NCBI RefSeq assembly: GCF_034259105.1
Contig: NZ_CP139478.1
Span: 1,973,001-2,037,000 of the forward strand
Direction: 5' to 3'
Source: Limosilactobacillus reuteri
Lineage (GTDB): Bacteria > Bacillota > Bacilli > Lactobacillales > Lactobacillaceae
DNA: 64,000 nt
The translations under genes were made by a program, and so were the position numbers. Below the pieces are notes generated by a model that was given only the letters and a program-made list of their open reading frames with translations, was not told the origin of the DNA and did no database searches. Position 1 is the first letter of the stretch. Each line of letters begins with the position of its first letter. Positions 56,863 to 64,000 of the stretch are shown here, one piece after another.

Positions 56863-57735
56863 ATGATCGACAATTACTTGCTTGAAGAATTAGTGACCTT
56901 TGCCAGTGAAAAAACACTTGCTAAAACCGCTGAAAAACTTAATGTTACCCAACCGACCGTTACCCGGGGGATGCAAAAATTAGAAGACGAGCTTGGAATT
57001 CAATTATTTGACCGTCAACCTAACCGCATTATCCTTACTGATACCGGAAAATTAGCTGCTGAAAAAGCTACTGAAGTTCTCGCCGTCAACTGCAATTTTG
57101 TTCAGCAGCTTCAAAATTATGCTGCTCGACAATCAGTAATTAAAATCGCATCAATTGCTCCGGGCCCATTAATTCTGCTTCGTGTAAAAAGTGCATCTTT
57201 CTCTACACAAATTTTGATTGACGAGAAGTTTATTACTCCTGATCAAATCACCACTTCACTTTTAAACAATGAAAATTCAATAATTATCAGCGACCAAGAG
57301 ATTCAAACTGATCAAATTGAATCACGTTATTTAGGTGCTGAAAATCTCTATGTTAATCTTGATAAATTTATGTACCTTGCTAATTCCCAACAGGTTTCTT
57401 TTAAGGACCTAGCCGGATTAAGCTTTGTCGTTTTGAACGATATCGGACCATGGAAAGAAATTATCCAAAAATATATTCCAAATGCTAAATTTTTATATCA
57501 AGAAGAATGGGCCGCACTTACTGAAATCACAAAATATTCCAGTTTTCCATACTTTAGCACTAATATAACAACAGCTAATCCACGACAACGTACTTCAAAG
57601 GACGATCGAGTCAGACTCCCAATTACCGATAAAGCTGCGACAATGACGTTTTATGCTAACTACCTTAAGAAACAAAAAAATTCTTTAACGCCCCTACTTA
57701 ATGAAATTAATCAAAATTGGCCTAATTTAAGTTAA
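56863..57735 (+). CDS. LysR-family transcriptional regulator
   Basis: A 290-residue LysR-type protein: N-terminal helix-turn-helix (SEKTLAKTAEKLNVTQPTVTRGMQKLEDELGIQLFDR) and a C-terminal effector domain. The start is set at the ATG at 56863 (MIDNYLLEEL), behind AAGGAGTGG. It is divergent from the aldo/keto reductase pseudogene, which was probably its target, so the regulator may now be without its main partner. IS30 copy 3 begins 49 bp after its stop. Confidence 0.88.
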   Translation: MIDNYLLEELVTFASEKTLAKTAEKLNVTQPTVTRGMQKLEDELGIQLFDRQPNRIILTDTGKLAAEKATEVLAVNCNFVQQLQNYAARQSVIKIASIAPGPLILLRVKSASFSTQILIDEKFITPDQITTSLLNNENSIIISDQEIQTDQIESRYLGAENLYVNLDKFMYLANSQQVSFKDLAGLSFVVLNDIGPWKEIIQKYIPNAKFLYQEEWAALTEITKYSSFPYFSTNITTANPRQRTSKDDRVRLPITDKAATMTFYANYLKKQKNSLTPLLNEINQNWPNLS

Positions 57736-57783
57736 ATTATAGGCGTTTAACTTGTTTCGCTGAAAATCCCTATTTAAAATATT

Positions 57784-58859
57784 CCTGAAATGTCAATTTA
57801 AATTAGAAAAAAGGTGAAAGTTGTTCTTCTGTGACATGACTCAAGAATACTTCTAATGGTGTACGATAATTAAGAGATTTTCGTGGGATATTGTTGCGAC
57901 GATGCATTAGCTGAGTGACTAGTTCGTCTGGTAAATCGCGAAAATCTAGCTTTTTACTAAGACCATCACGACGCAAGAGGCCGTTATTATTTTCGTTTAA
58001 CCCTCGTTGATTGGGAGCACCGACTTCCGCAAAATAGGTGTGAAGATCATACTTATTGGCTATTTCTCGCCATCCAGCAAATTCTTTCCCGTTATCAAAA
58101 GTAATTGATTTAACAAAGTGACGTGGCAGTTTAGCGAGCCATTGATCAAGCTGGCAATTCACTGCTTCGTCTGTTTTATGATGAATATTAAGGACAATCA
58201 TTACTTTGGATTGTCGCTCTACTAGCGTCATTACCGCTCCGCGGTGAGCTTTACCTTGAACTGTATCAGCTTCAAAGTGCCCAAATTCATGTTGGTAATG
58301 CGGAAAATCACGATATCGTTGATAGATACTGCGTCCTAATTGGCCAGCTTTACCACGATGTTCCACATAGCCATTGGGATGGCGTTTTCCTTTCATCGGT
58401 AGCTGTTTAACGGAAAAGCCATACTGATTGCGGGCAAACATGCGATAAAGGGTGCGCATACTGCAGCTAATTGGGTGTTCATGACGACCAATAATAGTAT
58501 CAGGAGTCCAACCTGCCTTGATTTGCGCATGGATATAGTTAACTTCGATAGTTGGCAGTTGGGTCTGCTTCCGACCACAACGACGCTTATGTCGCTGATA
58601 AGTCTGAAGATATTGGTCGATGGTTTTACCGTCGTTGAGGAAACGATAAACACGATAGATGGTTTCTTGACTACGCTGAAGTAATTTAGCAGCCCGATAA
58701 GCTTTAGTACCTTGATACCAAAAATCAGCTATGAGAGTTAATTCACGTGTGGTAAGATGTTTATAGGTCATTTGTGATTGCCTTTCTTTTGATTAGGGAT
58801 ATTCAAAAGTCTATCACAAATGGCTTTTTACTTTTTCTAACTTAATTTTACAAACGACG
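57784..58859 (-). mobile_element. IS30-family element, copy 3 (divergent relative, 1076 bp)
   Basis: Ends CCTGAAATGTCAATTTAAA and ACAAACGACG, matching copies 1 and 2 at the termini. A 3-bp target duplication ATT flanks it (57781-57783 and 58860-58862). It ends 31 bp before the asparaginase start codon. Confidence 0.9.
57803..58771 (-). CDS. IS30-family transposase (copy 3)
   Basis: A 322-residue DDE transposase clearly homologous to copies 1 and 2 but with many substitutions. The catalytic segments FGHFEADTVQGKAH, SITFDNGKEFAGW and NQRGLNENNNGLLRR are kept. The terminal repeats are nearly the same as in copies 1 and 2, so cross-recognition is possible. Intact. Confidence 0.92.
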   Translation of the reverse strand: MTYKHLTTRELTLIADFWYQGTKAYRAAKLLQRSQETIYRVYRFLNDGKTIDQYLQTYQRHKRRCGRKQTQLPTIEVNYIHAQIKAGWTPDTIIGRHEHPISCSMRTLYRMFARNQYGFSVKQLPMKGKRHPNGYVEHRGKAGQLGRSIYQRYRDFPHYQHEFGHFEADTVQGKAHRGAVMTLVERQSKVMIVLNIHHKTDEAVNCQLDQWLAKLPRHFVKSITFDNGKEFAGWREIANKYDLHTYFAEVGAPNQRGLNENNNGLLRRDGLSKKLDFRDLPDELVTQLMHRRNNIPRKSLNYRTPLEVFLSHVTEEQLSPFF

Positions 58860-58890
58860 ATTAATAAAAAATGAATCATGGTGACTAAAA

Positions 58891-59880
58891 ATGACGAAAA
58901 AATTATTACTCCTTTCAACCGGTGGAACTATTGCCTCGGTTGTCTCTGATGAAGGACTAGCTCCAGGCGAATCTGGCGAAGAATTAATCAAAATGCTTGG
59001 TCGGCTGGAATATGACATTACTGTTCGTGATATTCTCGAATTAGATTCATCTAATATCCAGCCAGAAGAATGGAAAATTATTGCCGAAGCGATCTATGAT
59101 CATCGTAACGAATATGATGGAATAGTCGTTTCACATGGGACAGATACGATGGCTTATACTGCTTCGATGCTGACTTTCATGCTTCAACATATTAATATTC
59201 CTGTTGTACTAACTGGAAGCCAAGTTCCTATGAATGTGATTCTTAGTGATGCCCCTGATAACTTACGACTTGCCTTTGCAGCCGCTGCTAACTGCGAGCC
59301 AGGAGTCTATATTGCTTTTAATCGTAAAGTAATGCGTGGCTGTCGGAGTGTTAAAGTTCGAACAACCGCCTTCGATGCCTTCGAAAGTGTGAATGTCCCA
59401 CCAGTAGGAGAAGTTACTTCAGACGGCTTTTCCATTAGGGATCACCGGCATCCCCAACCTGGTAAAAGTCAATTAAATACTAAGATCGATACTCATGTTT
59501 CACTGGTAAAGCTCTTCCCAGGATTTGATCCTGCCTTGCTCCATGCAATGACTAAAAATGGCTGTCACGGAATTGTGATTGAAGCGTATGGTCTCGGAGG
59601 AATGACCTCGATTCGGCGAAATATGGTCGCTGCAGTTGGTGAATTAATCCAAAACGGTATTCCAATTATTACTTCTAGTCAGTGTCTTTATGAACGAAGC
59701 GACCTAACAAAATACGAGGTCGGACGACTTGCACTACTAGAAGGAGCAATCAGCGCCCGCGACATGACTTCCGAAAGTGCCATCACTAAATTAATGTGGG
59801 GTCTTGGTCAAGGGATGGATGTTAAAGAAATTGCAGACTTCTTCAATACCGATGTTGCTGGTGAAGTAACTTTAGACTAA
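58891..59880 (+). CDS. ansA: L-asparaginase, type I-like
   Basis: A 329-residue cytoplasmic enzyme hydrolysing asparagine to aspartate and ammonia. The nucleophile region LLSTGGTIAS (Thr13) and second motif VVSHGTDTMAYTA (Thr84, Asp85) are present, with no signal peptide. The ATG has only a weak ribosome binding site (GGTGA). IS30 copy 3 ends 31 bp upstream, so the original promoter and perhaps the Shine-Dalgarno region have been displaced; expression may be low or IS-driven. Confidence 0.9.
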   Translation: MTKKLLLLSTGGTIASVVSDEGLAPGESGEELIKMLGRLEYDITVRDILELDSSNIQPEEWKIIAEAIYDHRNEYDGIVVSHGTDTMAYTASMLTFMLQHINIPVVLTGSQVPMNVILSDAPDNLRLAFAAAANCEPGVYIAFNRKVMRGCRSVKVRTTAFDAFESVNVPPVGEVTSDGFSIRDHRHPQPGKSQLNTKIDTHVSLVKLFPGFDPALLHAMTKNGCHGIVIEAYGLGGMTSIRRNMVAAVGELIQNGIPIITSSQCLYERSDLTKYEVGRLALLEGAISARDMTSESAITKLMWGLGQGMDVKEIADFFNTDVAGEVTLD

Positions 59881-59881
59881 A

Positions 59882-60022
59882 CGAATAAGGGAGTGGAAAT
59901 TAACTTCCTAGACAAGGCGGTGGGCTAAGGATAGAACGATGATTAGCACGGCACGGGCTGATATCGTTCGTACTTAGCCTCGAGCCTTGTAGTTAATTTC
60001 CACGATATCGTAACAAGATTCG
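59882..60022. repeat. 141-nt long irregular palindrome, candidate structured RNA or MITE-like repeat
   Basis: Six nested paired blocks: CGAAT/ATTCG (59882-59886, 60018-60022), GTGGAAATTAACT/inverse (59893-59905, 59991-60003), ACAAGGC/GCCTTGT (59912, 59984), GGCTAAG/CTTAGCC (59923, 59973), GAACGAT/ATCGTTC (59934, 59963) and ATTAGC/GCTGAT (59942, 59957). About 45 base pairs in all, with an ACGGCACGG apical loop. It lies just after the asparaginase stop and before a separate terminator. Confidence 0.7.
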
Positions 60023-60029
60023 TATAAAA

Positions 60030-60072
60030 AACGAGGCTGTTGAAAACAAAAGTTTTTTCTCAGCCTCTTATT
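60030..60072. terminator. Convergent terminator
   Basis: The arms CGAGGCTG and CAGCCTC (with an inner AAAAC/GTTTT pairing) are followed by T. Shared by the asparaginase gene and the convergent DUF1002 gene. Confidence 0.85.
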
Positions 60073-60083
60073 TTTTACGTCAA

Positions 60084-61085
60084 TTAAAACCAGCTACGGA
60101 TCCAGTTAACAAACTGGGTCCACCAAGACTGAGCTTGTTGCTTAACTGCCTGCCCGTCTTGAGAATTCAAGAATTTTTTCGCCTTATTCATCATATCTCC
60201 TGATGAATTCTTTACATTATTAATCGTATCAGTTACGTGCGAGCTATAGTCTTTACTTGAACTAATTGGAGCATTATTAAACTGAACAAGCGCATTGATA
60301 ATTGGTTGTTCATGATTCTTTGTTTCATTGTAAATGTTTCGCTTTTCAAGTTTCCGATTAAAGATTACTTGAATTTGATTTTGCGTTGGGGTAGTTCCTT
60401 GTTTCTTTTGTTGGTTAATTTCCTTAGTGGTATCACCAACCGCAGCCATCAACTTACCAGGATATTTACTATCGTCCTTATTAGCTTCAATTGCCCCATT
60501 TGTTGCGGTCAACATTTGGTTAGCAGATTGAGTATTTTGCTCATTTAAACTAACTCCATCTGCCGCAATTGCTTTATAGACTCCGGTTAAAGCTGACTCC
60601 CCAGAAACGGCCCGGTTAGCGCTAACGGTGATAGTAACATCCGTAACCCCCGCCATTTGCGCAACCATAGCGTACTGTTGGGCAGTTACTTTAGTAATAT
60701 TATCCTCACCATTAAACTTTTTTACATTAACTTTAATCCCCGAGCCTGGATCGGTGGGGACAATTGCTACCGAACTAACCATGGCGGCGTTAGTTGTCGA
60801 ACCATTCGGATTGATATACTTCTGATAATCACTGGCAGTAGCGGTTAACGTTGTAAAATTATCATCGACTGCTAGTACATTATTTAATTCATTCTTCTCG
60901 GCAGCCCCCGCTCCATATACAACATATGATTTATTTAGCGTATGGGTCTGAGTAGTTGAACTGTTGCTCGTACTTTCACTAGTTGTCTCAGCCGCCAAAA
61001 CTGTGGCCTGGCTAACTGGCACTGCTAATAAAGATAGTGCGAGAGTAGAGGTAATAATGATTTTGGTTAACTTATTTGAGCGCAC
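60084..61085 (-). CDS. Secreted DUF1002 family protein
   Basis: A 333-residue exported protein of unknown function. A signal peptide (about residues 1-31: basic start, hydrophobic core, AVPVSQATVLAA) and a Ser/Thr linker precede the DUF1002 domain (SYVVYGAGAAEKNEL to QVIFNRKLEKRNIYN), followed by a C-terminal helical tail ending WWTQFVNWIRSWF. The start is GTG at 61083-61085, after AAGGAG. Homologues occur in many Firmicutes without a known role. Confidence 0.82.
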   Translation of the reverse strand: MRSNKLTKIIITSTLALSLLAVPVSQATVLAAETTSESTSNSSTTQTHTLNKSYVVYGAGAAEKNELNNVLAVDDNFTTLTATASDYQKYINPNGSTTNAAMVSSVAIVPTDPGSGIKVNVKKFNGEDNITKVTAQQYAMVAQMAGVTDVTITVSANRAVSGESALTGVYKAIAADGVSLNEQNTQSANQMLTATNGAIEANKDDSKYPGKLMAAVGDTTKEINQQKKQGTTPTQNQIQVIFNRKLEKRNIYNETKNHEQPIINALVQFNNAPISSSKDYSSHVTDTINNVKNSSGDMMNKAKKFLNSQDGQAVKQQAQSWWTQFVNWIRSWF

Positions 61086-61128
61086 TTTTTTACTCCTTTT
61101 AAGGCAAATTAAATTTATGTTAATGATA

Positions 61129-61163
61129 AAGAAAAATCCGCCAAAATACTAGCGGATTTTATT
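61129..61163 (-). terminator. Terminator hairpin between aminotransferase and DUF1002 genes
   Basis: The arms AAAATCCGC and GCGGATTTT around CAAAATACTA, T-rich on both sides. Confidence 0.8.
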
Positions 61164-61247
61164 TTCTTTACCGCAGTTTAATTATTACGCCAGTGGATTG
61201 GGCGGGAGCAGAAAGGCGCTTAGTCATAACATAACTTGGCTTGGCCG

Positions 61248-62441
61248 TTAATTCTCTCTCTCGTCTTGCAGAGCTTCACCGAGTTGCTTCATTCCTGCCT
61301 TGATCTGGTCTTCCTGAGCATTGGAGTAGTTCAACCGGAAGGCACCGGGCTGTGGTTCACCTGCATAAAATGGGTCACCTGGTACAAAGGCCACGTTATG
61401 TTCCAGACATTGCTTAAAAAGCTCAACAGTATCTTCTACTCCGGGTACTTCAACCCATAGGAACATTCCGCCTTCTGGATCAGAATATTTAACACCTTGG
61501 GGGAAGTATTTCTCTAGCCCTTCTGTCATTAGTGCTTTGCGTTGCCCATACAGGTCACTAATTTGCTTGACATGTGCATCAAGGTCGTTATGCTTCAGAA
61601 ATTCTACCACGGCATACTGGGCTAAGTTATCTGTATGCAAGTCTGTAGACTGTTTCAGTACCGTCAGCTTATTAACAACAGCTTCATCGGCTACCACCCA
61701 TCCTAAACGGAAACCAGGAGCAAGCGTCTTGGAAAAAGTCCCCATATAGAAAACGTGTCCGGTTCTGTCAAACGACTTAACTGCTGGCACATGCTGCCCC
61801 TTAAAACGAATTTCACCATAAGGATTATCCTCTAACACATAAACATCATATTTAGCGGCTAGTTCGGCCAGCTTTTCCCGTCGCTTTAGTGCCATGGTTC
61901 GGCCAGTTGGATTTTGAAAGTTTGGCACGGTGTAAACCAGCTTAGCTTCCGGATGAGCCTTTAATGCTTCTTCTAGGGCATCCATCTTCATCCCCGCTTC
62001 ATCCATTTCTACCCCTACAAAGTTGGCACCATATGATTTAAAGACATCAAGAGCACAAAGATAAGTTGGCTGTTCGACCAGTACGGTATCACCAGGATTA
62101 ACAAAGGCCTTTCCGACTAAGTCAAGAGCTTGTTCTGAACCTGTCGTCATCAACACATTGTCTAGCTGCCCGGTCACGTTTTCTTTTTCTTTGACACGTT
62201 GGAGAACCAATTCACGGAGGGCTGTCACCCCTTTAGCAGCTCCATACTGCATTACTTCTTGACCACGTTCAGCAAACACCTGGTCAACAGCTTCTTTCAT
62301 CGCTTTGACAGGGAAAAGCTCAGGCGCCGGCAATCCTCCAGCAAAAGAAATAATCTTTGGATCCGCTGCTGCTTTTAAGATTACACCGACTGCATCTGTT
62401 CCATCTGCTGGCACGCGTTTGGAAAAATTAAACTTGGTCAT
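61248..62441 (-). CDS. PLP-dependent aminotransferase, class I (2-aminoadipate/aromatic type)
   Basis: A 397-residue fold type I aminotransferase. The PLP Lys is in MGTFSKTLAPGFRLGWV; NFQNPTGRTM and LEDNPYGEIRF carry the conserved Asn and Asp/Tyr, and FRLNYSNA the C-terminal Arg. It belongs to the MocR/LysN-like group that uses aromatic, branched or aminoadipate substrates with 2-oxoglutarate. The start is the ATG at 62441, after GAGGAG. It is 48 bp downstream of the hydroxyacid dehydrogenase gene in the same direction, giving a keto acid that the neighbour could reduce. GC content is higher than in the rest of the window. Confidence 0.87.
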   Translation of the reverse strand: MTKFNFSKRVPADGTDAVGVILKAAADPKIISFAGGLPAPELFPVKAMKEAVDQVFAERGQEVMQYGAAKGVTALRELVLQRVKEKENVTGQLDNVLMTTGSEQALDLVGKAFVNPGDTVLVEQPTYLCALDVFKSYGANFVGVEMDEAGMKMDALEEALKAHPEAKLVYTVPNFQNPTGRTMALKRREKLAELAAKYDVYVLEDNPYGEIRFKGQHVPAVKSFDRTGHVFYMGTFSKTLAPGFRLGWVVADEAVVNKLTVLKQSTDLHTDNLAQYAVVEFLKHNDLDAHVKQISDLYGQRKALMTEGLEKYFPQGVKYSDPEGGMFLWVEVPGVEDTVELFKQCLEHNVAFVPGDPFYAGEPQPGAFRLNYSNAQEDQIKAGMKQLGEALQDEREN

Positions 62442-62489
62442 TGTCGTCACTCCTCGTAATAGATGTCACATGGCATTAACGTTATCAAT

Positions 62490-63440
62490 CTATTCTGCCT
62501 GAGCTAGCTGGTTTGCTCGCTCTTCTTCTTTTTTCAATCGTTCTTTGATGTATGTTGCGGATGTTGCTAGTTTTGCTTCTTCTTCCGGCGTCAAGTCCAG
62601 ATGCAGCTGCTCCACTACCCCGTCACGGCCAACGACAGCTGGATATGAAAGGTACGTGCCGTATTCTTCACGATAATTAGAAACTGGCATTTCAGTTCGC
62701 GCATCATTCAATAATGCGTTGGTTAACCGGACTGCTGCCGTGGCAACACCATAATTAGTGTATTTCTTCCCTTGATATACGAGGTAGCCTCCTTGACGAG
62801 CACGTTCTTCTAGCTCAGAAAGCTTTAATCCCCGTTCTTTTACTAGTTCAGTGACCGGTTTCCCCAGAACGCGGACTGTCGACCATGCCGTAAATTGCGA
62901 ATTGCCATGTTCCCCAAGATTAAAACCAACAACAGAGCGTGAATCAACTTTCAACGCTTCACCAACCCGGGCCCGCATCCGTGCAGAGTCGAGTAAGGTC
63001 CCCGTCCCCATCACGTGTTCTTTTGGTAATCCCGTTAATTTTTGGTACATTGAGGTAATCACATCACAAGGGTTAGTAACATCAACTAACTTACCGTGAA
63101 ATCCATTGTCTACTAACATCTTCGCTACCAAGGGCACTTGGGTCCGCGTAAACTTAAATTCAGCAAAGCGATCATGATCTGGCGTATCAACCAACTTTGA
63201 TTTCCCTAGGGCTGACACGACCACATCACAATCACGCAATTGGCTTTCATCATTAACAGTCAGGTTAGTATGGTAAGGCAAATTGGCCATTGCATCTCGT
63301 AAGTCCAAAGCATCCGCTTGCACCTTAGCTTCATTAGTATCAAATAATGCGAGGTCATCGACAAAGCCACCAGCAACTAAATAGTGCGCTACCGTTGCCC
63401 CAACGTGACCCATTCCGACTACTGCTACTTTTCTCGTCAT
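62490..63440 (-). CDS. hicD: L-2-hydroxyisocaproate dehydrogenase (LDH family)
   Basis: A 316-residue NAD-dependent 2-hydroxyacid dehydrogenase. VGMGHVGATVAHYL binds NAD, VDVTNPCDV and GTGTLLDSARMR match HicDH rather than lactate dehydrogenase, and the catalytic His is in LGEHGNSQF. It reduces branched-chain or aromatic 2-keto acids to L-hydroxy acids, with NADH oxidation. It is flanked by the aminotransferase and hydratase genes on the same strand, a logical amino-acid catabolic cassette. GC-rich relative to the window. Confidence 0.88.
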   Translation of the reverse strand: MTRKVAVVGMGHVGATVAHYLVAGGFVDDLALFDTNEAKVQADALDLRDAMANLPYHTNLTVNDESQLRDCDVVVSALGKSKLVDTPDHDRFAEFKFTRTQVPLVAKMLVDNGFHGKLVDVTNPCDVITSMYQKLTGLPKEHVMGTGTLLDSARMRARVGEALKVDSRSVVGFNLGEHGNSQFTAWSTVRVLGKPVTELVKERGLKLSELEERARQGGYLVYQGKKYTNYGVATAAVRLTNALLNDARTEMPVSNYREEYGTYLSYPAVVGRDGVVEQLHLDLTPEEEAKLATSATYIKERLKKEEERANQLAQAE

Positions 63441-63490
63441 AATAAAACTCCCTTTCTCTTTTATTGCACAACTATGTAAAACAATTAATT

Positions 63491-64000
63491 CTAGTCGGTC
63501 ACGTCCACACTCACAGTGCCGAAGCCATTATCAAATTTGGCTTCCCACTTGCCGGCAGTTAAATGTGGTGGTAAGAGGAAAGTACCTGATGATACTAGCT
63601 GCCCTGCGCGGAATGTCTTCCCTTGTTCTTCAAGCTTTCTGACTAGCCATTGCAATGACTTTAATGGGTTGCCAAGCACTTCACTTGACGCCCCACTATC
63701 CACTTCTTTGCCATCGTGGTAAAGGGTGACGTTTACATTTGCTGCATCATCAACGGTCTTAAACACCTCATCGGTTGGTCGTTCTTGACCATATACTACA
63801 TACCCACCAACAGCACAATCACTCATGACACTGAATTTATTTAGATCTGGGAACCAGTCAGCAAAACGACTATCAGGTACTTCCAGCGTGCCGCAGACAG
63901 TAGTCTTATGTAATAAATCTTCCATCGAGTCACTGGCGTGCAAGTCAGTTTTAGCACGGAAGCCGAGTTCAACTTCCACTAACGGAGCCATCGTTTGTTC
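63491..64000 (-). CDS. 2-keto-4-pentenoate hydratase-like protein, C-terminal part (runs off window end)
   Basis: The last 169 codons of a fumarylacetoacetase/hydratase-family protein: VEVELGFRAKTDL (metal-binding Glu), SDCAVGGYVVYG, GNPLKSLQWLVRKLEEQG and LVSSGTFLLPPHLTAGKWEAKFDNGFGTVSV are typical of 2-oxopent-4-enoate hydratases or oxaloacetate/keto-acid decarboxylases. The frame remains open to the edge (Glu-Gln-Thr before the internal Met). Substrate unknown; the context suggests keto acids from amino acids. Confidence 0.8.
   Translation of the reverse strand, partial: EQTMAPLVEVELGFRAKTDLHASDSMEDLLHKTTVCGTLEVPDSRFADWFPDLNKFSVMSDCAVGGYVVYGQERPTDEVFKTVDDAANVNVTLYHDGKEVDSGASSEVLGNPLKSLQWLVRKLEEQGKTFRAGQLVSSGTFLLPPHLTAGKWEAKFDNGFGTVSVDVTD

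Overview
The window reads as a chromosomal segment of a low-GC heterofermentative lactobacillus, most likely Limosilactobacillus reuteri or a close relative. This rests on typical Lactobacillaceae proteins (PepC, PepN, AsnA/AsnS, a KxYKxGKxW-signal LysM hydrolase, an HrtRBA-like cassette, L-2-hydroxyisocaproate dehydrogenase) and on T-box control of amino-acid genes. No prophage, CRISPR array, rRNA or tRNA gene was seen. The dominant theme is recent genome decay. There are seven DNA insertion sequences (one ISLre2-type, one IS3-type, five IS30-type), two copies of one group IIC intron, and nine broken genes.

Layout. 1-6.6 kb: 5' part of hisS behind a His T-box; an ISLre2 element carrying a nested IS3-family element has hit the 3' end of a dying MFS gene; then two small genes. 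6.7-10.9 kb: a LacI-type repressor, IS30 copy 1, and a secreted glucosaminidase with four LysM repeats. 11-17.4 kb: an ArsR regulator, a triply damaged ABC transporter, a heme-efflux-like hrtR-hrtB-hrtA operon with two matching operators, and a zinc alcohol dehydrogenase. 17.9-24.4 kb: an Nramp transporter, a Ser/Asn/Gln-rich membrane protein, a Thr T-box with an unusual ThrRS, another IS30-type element, and a 44-codon gene. 24.4-28 kb: two pseudogenes and an amino acid permease. 28-32.9 kb: a PanE-like reductase under an Ile T-box (split by intron copy 1), divergent from a Met T-box driving a MetE-like methyltransferase.

32.9-42 kb: three tandem cytochrome-b5-like small proteins, a broken acetyltransferase, NAD(P)-binding and nitroreductase genes with HxlR regulators, an ISLpl1-like IS30 element, MFS genes, and pepC. 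42-49.3 kb: pepN, a FolT-like folate transporter, and an Asn T-box with asnA-asnS. 49.3-54.6 kb: a second Met T-box operon whose promoter is split by IS30 copy 2, then intact group IIC intron copy 2. 54.6-60 kb: a glutamine amidotransferase, a HesB-like protein, a broken aldo/keto reductase beside its LysR-type neighbour, IS30 copy 3, and asparaginase. 60-64 kb: a DUF1002 secreted protein, then a visibly more GC-rich cassette (aminotransferase, hydroxyisocaproate dehydrogenase, hydratase-like) running off the edge.

How the parts work together: amino-acid supply is the connecting thread. Six T-boxes (His, Thr, Ile, Met twice, Asn) tie aminoacyl-tRNA synthetases, asparagine synthesis, methionine synthesis and a keto-acid reductase to tRNA charging, alongside peptidases, permeases and asparaginase. 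The most notable items are a ThrRS that has lost its TGS domain and all recognisable editing-site residues; group IIC intron copies sitting just after terminators, one inside a T-box transcript and with a frameshifted maturase; and an IS30 copy that separates the -35 from the -10 of a Met T-box promoter.
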